Positions 15,056-21,766 of a DNA stretch of 21,766 nucleotides are shown in pieces. Every line of letters begins with the position of its first letter. The stretch's first letter is position 1. Under the pieces are notes generated by a model that did not search any database, was not told the DNA's origin, and saw only the letters and a list, made by a program, of their open reading frames with translations. The translations under genes and the position numbers were made by a program. Source of the DNA: Flavobacteriaceae bacterium (GTDB lineage: Bacteria; Bacteroidota; Bacteroidia; Flavobacteriales; Flavobacteriaceae); assembly GCA_021151665.1 (NCBI GenBank), contig JAGKWW010000046.1:1-21766 (forward strand), given 5' to 3'.

Positions 15056-17749
15056 TTATTCTGTTGGTTTTTTCGGCAAGGTAAATATAAATCTTGCACC
15101 CCCGGAAACTATGTTTTCAGCCCATATACGGCCACCGTGGTGCTCTACTATCTGTCGGGTAATAGCGAGGCCAAGGCCACTACCCACCGGTTTCTTGATA
15201 TTCTGGTTATCTGACTGGTAAAATTTATCAAATATGTTATCAAGGTCTGCGGGATTTATTCCCTTGCCGTTGTCGGCAACGGTTATTGTTAGCATCCCAT
15301 CTCCCTCTTCAATATCTATAGAAATTACACCTCCTGTTTCCGGGCAAAACTTTATCGCATTCGATAAAAGATTGGTAATTACCTGCACTATCCTATCCTC
15401 ATCGTACAAAGCCTCTATACAGGGATGTGCCTCAAAACGAACCTTAATGTTTTTATTCCGCAGCAACTGTAGCAATGTGTCTATGGTATGAGTTATAGTG
15501 TGGCAAATATTGTTTACCTGTGCATTGAGTTTTTGCTTCCCTGTTTCAAATTTCTCCAGGTCAAGTATCTTGTCGATCAATCTGTTGAGCCTGTCAGATT
15601 CAGAAATAATATTCTGAAGAAACTGCCTTCTTATCTCTTCTGGAATGTCGTCATCATCGTGCAATATCTCAGTGGCTGCCTTTATAGCGGTAATAGGGGT
15701 GCGCAGCTCGTGGGTTACGGTATCAAGAAATTCATCTTTCTGTTTGTCTTTCCATAACAGCTTTTGGTTAGCTTCCTGTAATTGCGAAGTTATAGCCTGT
15801 AGCTTGTTTGAGGTTTCGGTTAGTTTTTTGTTGATAATGATATTCTCCTTGCTCTCCTCAAGTATTTTTAAAACCTCCGGAAGCGTGATCTTTTCTTCTT
15901 TTACCACACTCGAGATCAATATACGCGCCGACGCAGTTCCAATATGGCCTGTAAGCAGGTTTTCGGCAAACTTGATCAGGCGTGCATCAGCCATCTCCTG
16001 GCCTTTGTCTACATTATATTTAGTGTTAAAAATATTCATTGCCCTGCGCGTACGATCCTCCCCGAGAAAACGCTTCAGTATTCTCATAATATCGCTGGTG
16101 TAGGCAGTACCCTTCCATATAAAGGCATTCTCATGCATCGTTATGTATTTGTCAATATCAACAAACATCTCTGCATAGTTGCGCTCGCGGTAATTACCTT
16201 TAAAGCTTACCGACACAGCCATGTAAATGACCAGGTTGATAAACAGGCTCCAGAACAGAGCGTGCGGAACGGGTGTCAGGTAATCGAGCCCAAACAATGC
16301 AAACGGCTTTAGCAGGCCGATACCGAACGGGCCATGGGCAACAAGCCCGCTGCCTAAATTGGCAACGCCTGTAGCATATGGCAACAGCAAGGTATAGCTG
16401 CATATCAAAAATCCGCCAAGCATTCCCGCAATGGCACCTGCACGGGACCCGCGGCGCCAAAAAACCGCTCCGAAAAAAGCGGGTGCCAGCTGTGCTATGA
16501 TTACAAAAGCGAGCAGCCCGATAGAAACCAGGTTATAATCGAGCACAATGGCCCGGTATATAAGATAAGCGATTATTATAAGGCTAAAAATACCTATTTT
16601 CCTTATGTTCACTATTTTAAACTCGTTCTCCTGTTGTGTGCCGGAACCGAGCGTTCCCAAAAATCCGTATGGTATCAGGATATTATTGCTCAACATAGTG
16701 GATAGCCCGATGGACGATACCACGATCATAGAAATAGCCGCCGAAAACCCTCCAAGGAAAACCATTACCGTTATGGCACGGTTGCCAAACATTTTTGGAA
16801 TGAGTAATGAATAAGTGTCCGGATTGGTGGATGTGCCTTCAAAGAGGATGTTGCCACCCCACGCGATGGGATAAACAAAAAGATTAAAAATCAAGAGGTA
16901 CAAAGGGAAAAGCCATACCGCCGTTTTAATATGGTTCTCGCGGTTATTCTCTATAACACCCATCTGGAACTGCCTTGGCAGCAGGAAAATGGAAAACATG
17001 GAAAGAACGCATAGAAAGAACCAGTTGATAGCCTGGGGCAGGCCGCCGATGCTGTTGCGCTCCCGGAATCCCTCAAGAACTTTGGCTTTTTCATAAATAT
17101 CGCCAAACCCGTCAAAAACAAAAAAGGTTACATAAAGCCCTAAAAGCACAAAGAAAAAAAGCTTCAGTACCGATTCCATGGCTACTGCCGTTACTATACC
17201 TTTCCTTTTTTCTGATGCATCTACATAGCGGGTACCGTAGTAAGATGCAAACAACGCCAGTGCAATAGCAACATAGGTAGTGGTGTCTGCGAAAAATGCC
17301 GAGCTGGACGTTGTTCCCGTCACCAGGTGAAAAGTTTCTGCAATGGCCTTGAGCTGAAGCGCTATATAGGGCAGTATACCGAAAAGACAGATCAGGGTTA
17401 CCAGGGCACCCAAAAAACGGCTGTTGCCATAGCGAAGTGAAATAAAATCTGCAATGCTTGAGATTTTATTTACGCGTGATATCCGTATGATCTTTCTTAG
17501 TATAATTATCCAGGCGGGAACAATAATGACCGGGCCCAGGTATACAGTAAGGTAGGTCAGTCCGGAAGTAGCTGCCAGCCCGATACTTCCGTAGTAGGTC
17601 CATGCCGAGCAATAGACCGCCAGCGAAAGCGAATAAACATACGGATTGTTGGTCCACCTGCTGCTTCCCTTTTTTTCTGCCCAGTGTGCAACCAGAAAAA
17701 GCAGCGCCAGGTATAGCGATAGGATAACAAGTAAGGCAGCGCTACTCAT
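15056..17749 (-). CDS. SSS symporter-STAC-histidine kinase fusion (CbrA/CrbS-like sensor)
   Basis: 897 residues. The first ~515 form a sodium/solute symporter (SSS/SLC5) module of about 13 helices, including SSIADFISLRYGNSRFLG (98-114) and IGLLAFVIIAQLAPAFFGAVFW (410-431), a typical SSS region. A STAC domain follows (about 525-625; FIWKGTAY, ILKRFLGEDRTRRAMNIF, FAENLLTGHIGTASARILISSVV), then a coiled coil (626-670). The kinase core has HELRTPI with His680, NLLSNAIKF with Asn797, ADNGKG with Asp826 and GSGLGLAI. No PAS domain lies between STAC and kinase, unlike CbrA or CrbS. This architecture senses, and may transport, a solute such as acetate or an amino acid and signals by phosphotransfer. 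Its ATG overlaps the end of the DUF3311-like gene by 8 bases; the receiver follows after 10. Both ligases lie downstream, favouring a short-chain carboxylate as signal. Confidence 0.94.
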   Translation of the reverse strand: MSSAALLVILSLYLALLFLVAHWAEKKGSSRWTNNPYVYSLSLAVYCSAWTYYGSIGLAATSGLTYLTVYLGPVIIVPAWIIILRKIIRISRVNKISSIADFISLRYGNSRFLGALVTLICLFGILPYIALQLKAIAETFHLVTGTTSSSAFFADTTTYVAIALALFASYYGTRYVDASEKRKGIVTAVAMESVLKLFFFVLLGLYVTFFVFDGFGDIYEKAKVLEGFRERNSIGGLPQAINWFFLCVLSMFSIFLLPRQFQMGVIENNRENHIKTAVWLFPLYLLIFNLFVYPIAWGGNILFEGTSTNPDTYSLLIPKMFGNRAITVMVFLGGFSAAISMIVVSSIGLSTMLSNNILIPYGFLGTLGSGTQQENEFKIVNIRKIGIFSLIIIAYLIYRAIVLDYNLVSIGLLAFVIIAQLAPAFFGAVFWRRGSRAGAIAGMLGGFLICSYTLLLPYATGVANLGSGLVAHGPFGIGLLKPFALFGLDYLTPVPHALFWSLFINLVIYMAVSVSFKGNYRERNYAEMFVDIDKYITMHENAFIWKGTAYTSDIMRILKRFLGEDRTRRAMNIFNTKYNVDKGQEMADARLIKFAENLLTGHIGTASARILISSVVKEEKITLPEVLKILEESKENIIINKKLTETSNKLQAITSQLQEANQKLLWKDKQKDEFLDTVTHELRTPITAIKAATEILHDDDDIPEEIRRQFLQNIISESDRLNRLIDKILDLEKFETGKQKLNAQVNNICHTITHTIDTLLQLLRNKNIKVRFEAHPCIEALYDEDRIVQVITNLLSNAIKFCPETGGVISIDIEEGDGMLTITVADNGKGINPADLDNIFDKFYQSDNQNIKKPVGSGLGLAITRQIVEHHGGRIWAENIVSGGARFIFTLPKKPTE

Positions 17750-17936
17750 AATATTTTTTTACAACGAAGAGTGATACAATTACGCTAAGCAGCCAGACAG
17801 AGAAAATATAAATGTAAATAACAGGAATACCAAACACCGGCTGCGAACTATCGAAAAGAAGCAGTAAGGGCATATTGAATGCCCACAATAACAGTATGGA
17901 TAGTATAACCAGTTTTTGCTCGTGCCTTTTTTTCAT
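17742..17936 (-). CDS. Small membrane protein, DUF3311-like SSS partner
   Basis: 64 residues. Basic start MKKRHEQK, then two predicted transmembrane helices, about 9-27 and 37-58, separated by a short loop with FGIP. The helix-loop-FGIPxxYxYxFxxW pattern resembles DUF3311 and related tiny proteins that are often encoded immediately before SSS-family symporters (YhdT-PanF or YjcH-ActP style pairs) and are thought to assist the transporter. The 8-base overlap with the SSS-STAC kinase start implies coupled translation and supports this role. An intrinsic terminator ends only 10 bases before its start codon. Family assignment is tentative. Confidence 0.72.
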   Translation of the reverse strand: MKKRHEQKLVILSILLLWAFNMPLLLLFDSSQPVFGIPVIYIYIFSVWLLSVIVSLFVVKKYYE

Positions 17937-17945
17937 GACCGATAT

Positions 17946-17978
17946 AAAAAGCTACAGCTCCCGGATGGGAGCTATAAC
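17946..17978 (-). terminator. Strong intrinsic terminator immediately upstream of the SSS-kinase operon
   Basis: Minus-strand RNA from 17978 forms a 12-bp stem (GTTATAGCTCCC with GGGAGCTGTAGC) around the tetraloop ATCC, followed directly by TTTTT. Two of the pairs are G-U on this strand and would be C-A mismatches on the other, so the structure is made for minus-strand transcription. The T run ends 10 bases before the next ATG. Confidence 0.85.
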
Positions 17979-17997
17979 CTGTTTTAAATAGTAGCGT

Positions 17998-18219
17998 TTA
18001 AACATCATCATATTCTCCGGTGAGGGAATAGTATCCAAATGTTGCCAGGCCCAGCACAATGAGCGGTGTCAGGATAAAAAGTATGATTATCCCGAAAACA
18101 AGGTCATCTTGTTTGCCGGTGCCGAACTTTGGCAGCCCGAATATAAAGATACAAAAATATGCTGCTGCAGCTGCCAGGGCTATCCAGAGCAACCCCAATA
18201 TTTTTTTAAATGCGTTCAT
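17998..18219 (-). CDS. Small two-helix membrane protein downstream of the MFS transporter
   Basis: 73 residues. Two predicted membrane helices (about 8-28 and 42-65) are joined by the polar loop KFGTGKQDD, and the tail TGEYDDV is acidic. I recognise no catalytic motif. Similar tiny proteins ending in a GYYSLTGEYD-like tail occur next to MFS carriers in Bacteroidota (possibly the family named DUF6814, which I cannot confirm). It starts 10 bases after the MFS stop and precedes the strong terminator, so it is the last gene of the porin-MFS transcript and may be an accessory subunit. Confidence 0.72.
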   Translation of the reverse strand: MNAFKKILGLLWIALAAAAAYFCIFIFGLPKFGTGKQDDLVFGIIILFILTPLIVLGLATFGYYSLTGEYDDV

Positions 18220-18229
18220 AATTATTCTG

Positions 18230-19762
18230 TTATTCGTTAATGTTGTTTTTCGATTTCAGGTAAACCATGCCAATTGTAAAGCTAATGGCAGCAATAATTA
18301 TCGGGTACCAAAGGCCTTCGAGATAGAACTGCGGGTCGCCTGCATCTTTAGATGTGGTTACAAGGTAAGTAGATATTGCAGGAAGCAGGCCACCAAATAT
18401 CCCATTACCCACGTGATATGGCAAGGACATAGAGGTGTAGCGTATTTTTACCGGGAACATCTCTACAAGGAATGCTGCGATAGGCCCGTAAACCATCGTT
18501 ACAAAAAGAACTTGTATAAATACCAGGAATATCAGCGTCCAACGGGCAGACGATGTAATGGTTACAGTAGTTTTGGTATCTGCTTTTGCTTTGCCATCTA
18601 CCATTACAGGCTTTCCGTTTTCCAGTTTTACGGTTTTTACCTGTACCCACTTTGTTCCGTCGGTGTACTCTTTGGTATTGGTGTAAACAGAATCCAGGGC
18701 ACCGGCAGCATTCTCCTTTGTAATCGCGTCCAGCTTTGTGCGCTCAACGATCTCGGTTTTCTTGGCGACATCGGTTGTAGAATACATCTTTTCATAAATC
18801 GGCCTGTAGCAGAGGATTGCGGCAAGCATGCCTACCATCATGATGGTCTTCCGCCCTATTTTGTCGCTCAGCCATCCGAATACCACAAAGAATGGTGTGC
18901 CGATGAAAAGTGCAATACCTAATAGCCCATCTACCTGAGACGATTCTACATTCATTACCGTCTTAAGGAAGTTCATTGCATAGAATTGGCCTGTGTACCA
19001 TACAACCCCCTGGCCCATAGCGGCACCAAAAAGTGCAAGGAGTACAAACTTAAGGTTCAGCTTATTGCCGAAACTTTCTTTAAGTGGGTTGGTGGCCGTT
19101 TTGCCCTCTGCCTTCGCCTTGGCAAACACCGGAGATTCATGCATATTTTTGCGGATGATATAAGAAACCAGCACCATCAGGATAGAGATCCAGAAAGGCA
19201 CTCTCCAGCCCCATTCGTCAAAGGCTTCGGGCGAAAGCGATCCTCTTGTAACAAGGATAACCATTAGCGAGATAAACAAACCGAAAGTTGCAGTAGTCTG
19301 TATCCAGGAGGTCCAGTAGCCTCTTTGCCCCAGTGGCGCATGTTCGGCAACATAAGTGGCAGCCCCTCCATACTCCCCGCCGAGTGCAAGGCCCTGTAGC
19401 AGGCGAAGCACGAGCACCAGCAGCGGCGCCATAAACCCAATGGTTTCATAACTTGGAATACATCCAATTAAAAATGTAGCCCCCCCCATTAGCAAAAGCG
19501 TTACCATAAAAGTATACTTACGGCCAATCAGGTCACCGAGGCGGCCAAAAAACAGGGCGCCAAACGGTCGTACTACAAAGCCTGCGGCAAACGTAGCAAG
19601 GGTAGAGAGAAATGCTGCTGTTGGATTATCGGCCGGGAAAAATTTCGTTGAGATAACCACGGCGAGGCTTCCGAAAATATAAAAATCGTACCACTCGATC
19701 AGAGTGCCAAGAGATGAGGCCGTAATAACCTTCCATATCCCTTTTGTAGATGTATTGCTCAT
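18230..19762 (-). CDS. MFS transporter, metabolite:H+ symporter (MHS) family
   Basis: 510 residues, 12 predicted helices. The N-terminus GTLIEWYDFYIFG (19-31) is the hallmark of the MHS family (KgtP, ProP, ShiA relatives). Signature motifs GRLGDLIGRK (73-82) and GWLSDKIGRK (296-305) mark the cytoplasmic loops after helices 2 and 8, and RLLQGLALGGEYGGAATYVAE (120-140) matches helix 4. MHS members import dicarboxylates, alpha-ketoglutarate, proline/betaine or shikimate with protons. In this cluster a short-chain or dicarboxylic acid is likely, but this is inferred. Unusual is an extra hydrophilic stretch of about 85 residues (322-406) between helices 9 and 10, predicted periplasmic, where ~430-residue relatives have a short loop. 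It sits 29 bases after the porin gene and 10 before the small membrane protein gene. Confidence 0.9.
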   Translation of the reverse strand: MSNTSTKGIWKVITASSLGTLIEWYDFYIFGSLAVVISTKFFPADNPTAAFLSTLATFAAGFVVRPFGALFFGRLGDLIGRKYTFMVTLLLMGGATFLIGCIPSYETIGFMAPLLVLVLRLLQGLALGGEYGGAATYVAEHAPLGQRGYWTSWIQTTATFGLFISLMVILVTRGSLSPEAFDEWGWRVPFWISILMVLVSYIIRKNMHESPVFAKAKAEGKTATNPLKESFGNKLNLKFVLLALFGAAMGQGVVWYTGQFYAMNFLKTVMNVESSQVDGLLGIALFIGTPFFVVFGWLSDKIGRKTIMMVGMLAAILCYRPIYEKMYSTTDVAKKTEIVERTKLDAITKENAAGALDSVYTNTKEYTDGTKWVQVKTVKLENGKPVMVDGKAKADTKTTVTITSSARWTLIFLVFIQVLFVTMVYGPIAAFLVEMFPVKIRYTSMSLPYHVGNGIFGGLLPAISTYLVTTSKDAGDPQFYLEGLWYPIIIAAISFTIGMVYLKSKNNINE

Positions 19763-19791
19763 AAAATCTGGTGTTTAATATTAAAGTTGAT

Positions 19792-21189
19792 CTATAGATA
19801 AATTTGTAGCTGCATGAGGAACTCACCTTTAGAGCTGTACTCATCAGCGGCAGTATAAACCGGCCTGGCAGAGTATTGCGTAGTGATTTTTGCATGATGG
19901 CCATCAAGGAAGAAGTTGGCGCCTACATCAAACTGTGAACTGGCTTTATCGAGTGCCTCAAAATTTTTGTAGGTATAGGCTCCAAACGGCTGAATCCGCA
20001 CTTTTGGCTTTTCAGCAGAAGATGGAAGCAGGAAGCCTGCCTGTGTGTACCAGATGCTCCCGGTACCTATAGCTGCCTGGGTATTTCCGGCGCCTGCCAG
20101 CGCCCTGTTTCCGGTAAAAGAGGCATCGGCTGTGCCCACATTCATGATACCGATATTTCTCAGGTAGTTGGGGCCGAAGTCATAATTGTAGTAAACGCTG
20201 TATACGGTAAGGGCCATTTTCTTCTCGGGCTTGCCAATAGGTTTATCGAAGAACACATCTGCAGAAAGCAGCTTTATATCATGCTTATCGGCTGTGCCTG
20301 CAACATTGCGGGATTTGGTGGCATCGGGCGCCACATAGAACCCTGCACCGATATTAAATACTTTTTTTGTACCCAGGTAACTGCCCACTTTGTACGGCAA
20401 CAGGTTTGCTTCCGTATCCAGGAACTGATACTCGAAATATCCGGCCTTGCTCCATTTTGTGTTGCCACTATTATCGTAAGCAACGCCCTGTGGCAATACA
20501 TAAGCGCTGGTTGCGGCATTTTGTTCGAGTACATTGATATTGGTTGCATAGGGTTTGTTCATGCTTACACGGTACTCAAATTTGCCATATTTACCTTTGG
20601 CAAAAAGTCCCATCTGCCTCGCAAACTGGTCTGAATTGTCTATAAGCGGCCAATTGAAAATCGGGGCGTCTGCGCAAAGGAAATTGAGTGTAGAAGCCAT
20701 TGTCATACGCGAAAGGCCCATGTAGTAATGAAGCCCGCCACCTATAGAGAGGCTGAATTTCTTGTTAGCCTCCGGAAGCACCACTGCATACTCGTTCCAC
20801 GCATCATGAAAGAACATACCGGGCTTCTTGCCTGCCCCGTAGCCTCCTGTACCACTGGTGCCTGCTGCGCCGCCGCTGTCAAAAGTCTGGTTATTGATAC
20901 CGAAGTGGCTCACGATTAAATACCGCTTTGAAAGCTGTGCATAGAAAAGCATCCTGAGCCTGCGGTTTCCAATATCGGTGCTTGTGGTAGCGCTCTCCCC
21001 GTTGATGACGGTACCCGGGTTCATTTGTGTTGAACGGAGCCATATCTGGTCCCACATGATCATCCGCATGTATTTGGACCCATCTTCATTCAGGTTGAAT
21101 TTAAGCCCGGAGCCATACTCTGAAGAACCCTGGGAAAATCCCTTTAACGAAATCAGCGCAAGGCCTGCAATAAGGTAAAGTCGTTTCAT
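19792..21189 (-). CDS. Outer-membrane porin
   Basis: 465 residues with signal peptide 1-20 (MKRLYLIAGLALISLKGFSQ). The rest alternates polar and hydrophobic residues in beta-strand style: KYMRMIMWDQIWLRS, RYLIVSHFGINNQTF, KFEYRVSMNKPYATN, then late YYNYDFGPNYLRNIGIMN and FLMQLQIYL at the extreme C-terminus, a terminal aromatic-rich strand as used by outer-membrane barrels. A Gly-rich loop (AAGTSGTGGYGAGKKPG, about 113-129) is probably extracellular or an eyelet loop. It resembles the general Bacteroidota porin family, often labelled porin or OprO/P-like. It sits upstream of the MFS gene with a 29-base gap, suggesting the pair moves the same organic acid through the outer and then the inner membrane. 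Its promoter should lie in 21190-21296, where I found only weak -7 candidates. Confidence 0.85.
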   Translation of the reverse strand: MKRLYLIAGLALISLKGFSQGSSEYGSGLKFNLNEDGSKYMRMIMWDQIWLRSTQMNPGTVINGESATTSTDIGNRRLRMLFYAQLSKRYLIVSHFGINNQTFDSGGAAGTSGTGGYGAGKKPGMFFHDAWNEYAVVLPEANKKFSLSIGGGLHYYMGLSRMTMASTLNFLCADAPIFNWPLIDNSDQFARQMGLFAKGKYGKFEYRVSMNKPYATNINVLEQNAATSAYVLPQGVAYDNSGNTKWSKAGYFEYQFLDTEANLLPYKVGSYLGTKKVFNIGAGFYVAPDATKSRNVAGTADKHDIKLLSADVFFDKPIGKPEKKMALTVYSVYYNYDFGPNYLRNIGIMNVGTADASFTGNRALAGAGNTQAAIGTGSIWYTQAGFLLPSSAEKPKVRIQPFGAYTYKNFEALDKASSQFDVGANFFLDGHHAKITTQYSARPVYTAADEYSSKGEFLMQLQIYL

Positions 21190-21296
21190 AATTTGGTTTA
21201 GTGAAATTGGTTAATAAATCGTTTTCGCTGATGCCAAATTCCAAAATTGAAACGAACAAGAAAAATTTTAATATATACTGCTGTAAATTGATATAG

Positions 21297-21716
21297 TTAA
21301 TCTTTAAAACGCTCCCATTTAATCAGCATGAACTTATCTCCCAGCTCAGTAATTATCATACCGGCCCCTGATAACTGCTGTTTGTTTTTCAGGAATTCTA
21401 TCAACTCCGGGTGGTTGAATATCTTGTAGGTCGGGTGATAGTCGCCATGAGAAGGCTTTTTTACCTTAAACTCCTTTACCCAATTACTCACGGTAACGTG
21501 CGATACACCAATGATCCGCTCTATTTCACGAAAGCTCAAGCCTTCAAGATAGAGTTGTAAAGCCTTGGTTACATAATAGTTGTCTATCTTTTTCCCTAAT
21601 TTATTTACCGTAAAATAATAGTTACAACCCTTACAGAGATAGCGCTGTTTGCCGTTGATAATTCCGCTCTTTACAATACGGTCTGAGTGGCATTTGGGGC
21701 AGGATAGTATTTCCAT
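21297..21716 (-). CDS. IS1 InsA-like zinc-ribbon/HTH protein, possibly a domesticated regulator
   Basis: 139 residues from the ATG at 21716, chosen because the zinc ribbon begins at once; the frame is open a further 12 codons upstream. The ribbon is CPKCHSDRIVKSG...YLCKGC, with Cys6, Cys9, Cys28 and Cys31. A helix-turn-helix follows at about 59-84 (GLSFREIERIIGVSHVTVSNWV), as in InsA, the N-terminal part of IS1 transposase. The C-terminal ~45 residues (PTYKIFNHPELIEFLKNK onward) do not look like IS1, and no InsB/DDE catalytic frame or terminal repeats appear nearby: the next gene, 107 bases downstream, is the porin. It is therefore either a relic or, more likely, a stand-alone DNA-binding protein. 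Its position at the head of the uptake cluster makes it a candidate regulator. Confidence 0.82.
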   Translation of the reverse strand: MEILSCPKCHSDRIVKSGIINGKQRYLCKGCNYYFTVNKLGKKIDNYYVTKALQLYLEGLSFREIERIIGVSHVTVSNWVKEFKVKKPSHGDYHPTYKIFNHPELIEFLKNKQQLSGAGMIITELGDKFMLIKWERFKD

Positions 21717-21732
21717 ATATACCTTTTTTGCA

Positions 21733-21760
21733 TAAATATAACAATTTAGCAAATATACAA
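21733..21760 (-). promoter_or_regulatory. Promoter of the InsA-like gene
   Basis: The minus strand carries TTG (21760-21758), a 17-base spacer and TATATTTA (21740-21733), 7 of 8 to the Bacteroidota -7 TAnnTTTG. The -7 ends 16 bases before the ATG, implying a short leader. A second, perfect TATATTTG at 21757-21750 is an alternative -7, but its -33 would lie beyond the window edge. Confidence 0.42.
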
Positions 21761-21766
21761 TAATGA

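Noticed and set aside
21190..21766. Intact IS1-family element around the InsA-like gene
   Set aside because: No catalytic DDE frame, no terminal inverted repeats and no duplicated target visible; downstream sequence runs directly into the porin promoter region.

Overview
The window looks like chromosome of a Bacteroidota member, most likely a flavobacterium. The evidence is the ParE-type N-terminus at the left edge, Bacteroidota-style promoter motifs (TAnnTTTG with an upstream TTG), start codons without clear Shine-Dalgarno sequences, and protein families typical of the phylum. Gene packing is tight: 8- and 10-base start/stop overlaps, a 4-base tail-to-tail overlap and a 1-base convergent gap. 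I see no rRNA, tRNA, CRISPR array, phage or intact insertion sequence. No stretch obviously differs from its surroundings in base composition.

Left part (1-4.7 kb) is assorted housekeeping and accessory genes: the 5' end of a type II topoisomerase subunit (parE-like), a secreted transglutaminase-like protein, a DUF2459/TIGR02117 membrane protein, an NADPH-dependent FMN reductase, a divergent luciferase-like monooxygenase and a lipoprotein of unknown function. The one gene-free stretch over 300 bases is 1261-1591, which holds only a weak inverted repeat.

Centre (4.7-10.7 kb): a two-gene plus-strand operon encodes a cNMP-like/CBS/DUF294 nucleotidyltransferase-like protein and a DEDDh-type exonuclease. 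In other bacteria this pair often sits beside acetate transport and activation genes. Each protein here has one predicted metal-binding acidic residue replaced. Convergent to it is a minus-strand pair, a secreted hypothetical protein followed by a five-PAS sensor kinase that appears to start at TTG.

Right part (10.7-21.7 kb) is a minus-strand short-chain carboxylate locus. In transcription order it has an InsA-like (IS1 N-terminal) zinc-ribbon/HTH protein, a porin, an MHS-family MFS transporter and a small membrane protein, then a strong intrinsic terminator. After that come a DUF3311-like small membrane protein, an SSS symporter-STAC-histidine kinase, a stand-alone receiver, a propionyl-CoA-synthetase-like ligase, acetyl-CoA synthetase and a second intrinsic terminator. 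The inferred logic is uptake (porin, MFS), sensing (SSS-STAC kinase plus receiver) and activation to acyl-CoA (two ligases). This parallels the CrbS/CrbR acetate switch of proteobacteria, but the receiver has no DNA-binding domain, so the output route is unexplained. The strongest candidates for something undescribed are this output-less system, the possibly domesticated transposase N-terminus at its head, and the DUF294-exonuclease pair with altered active sites.
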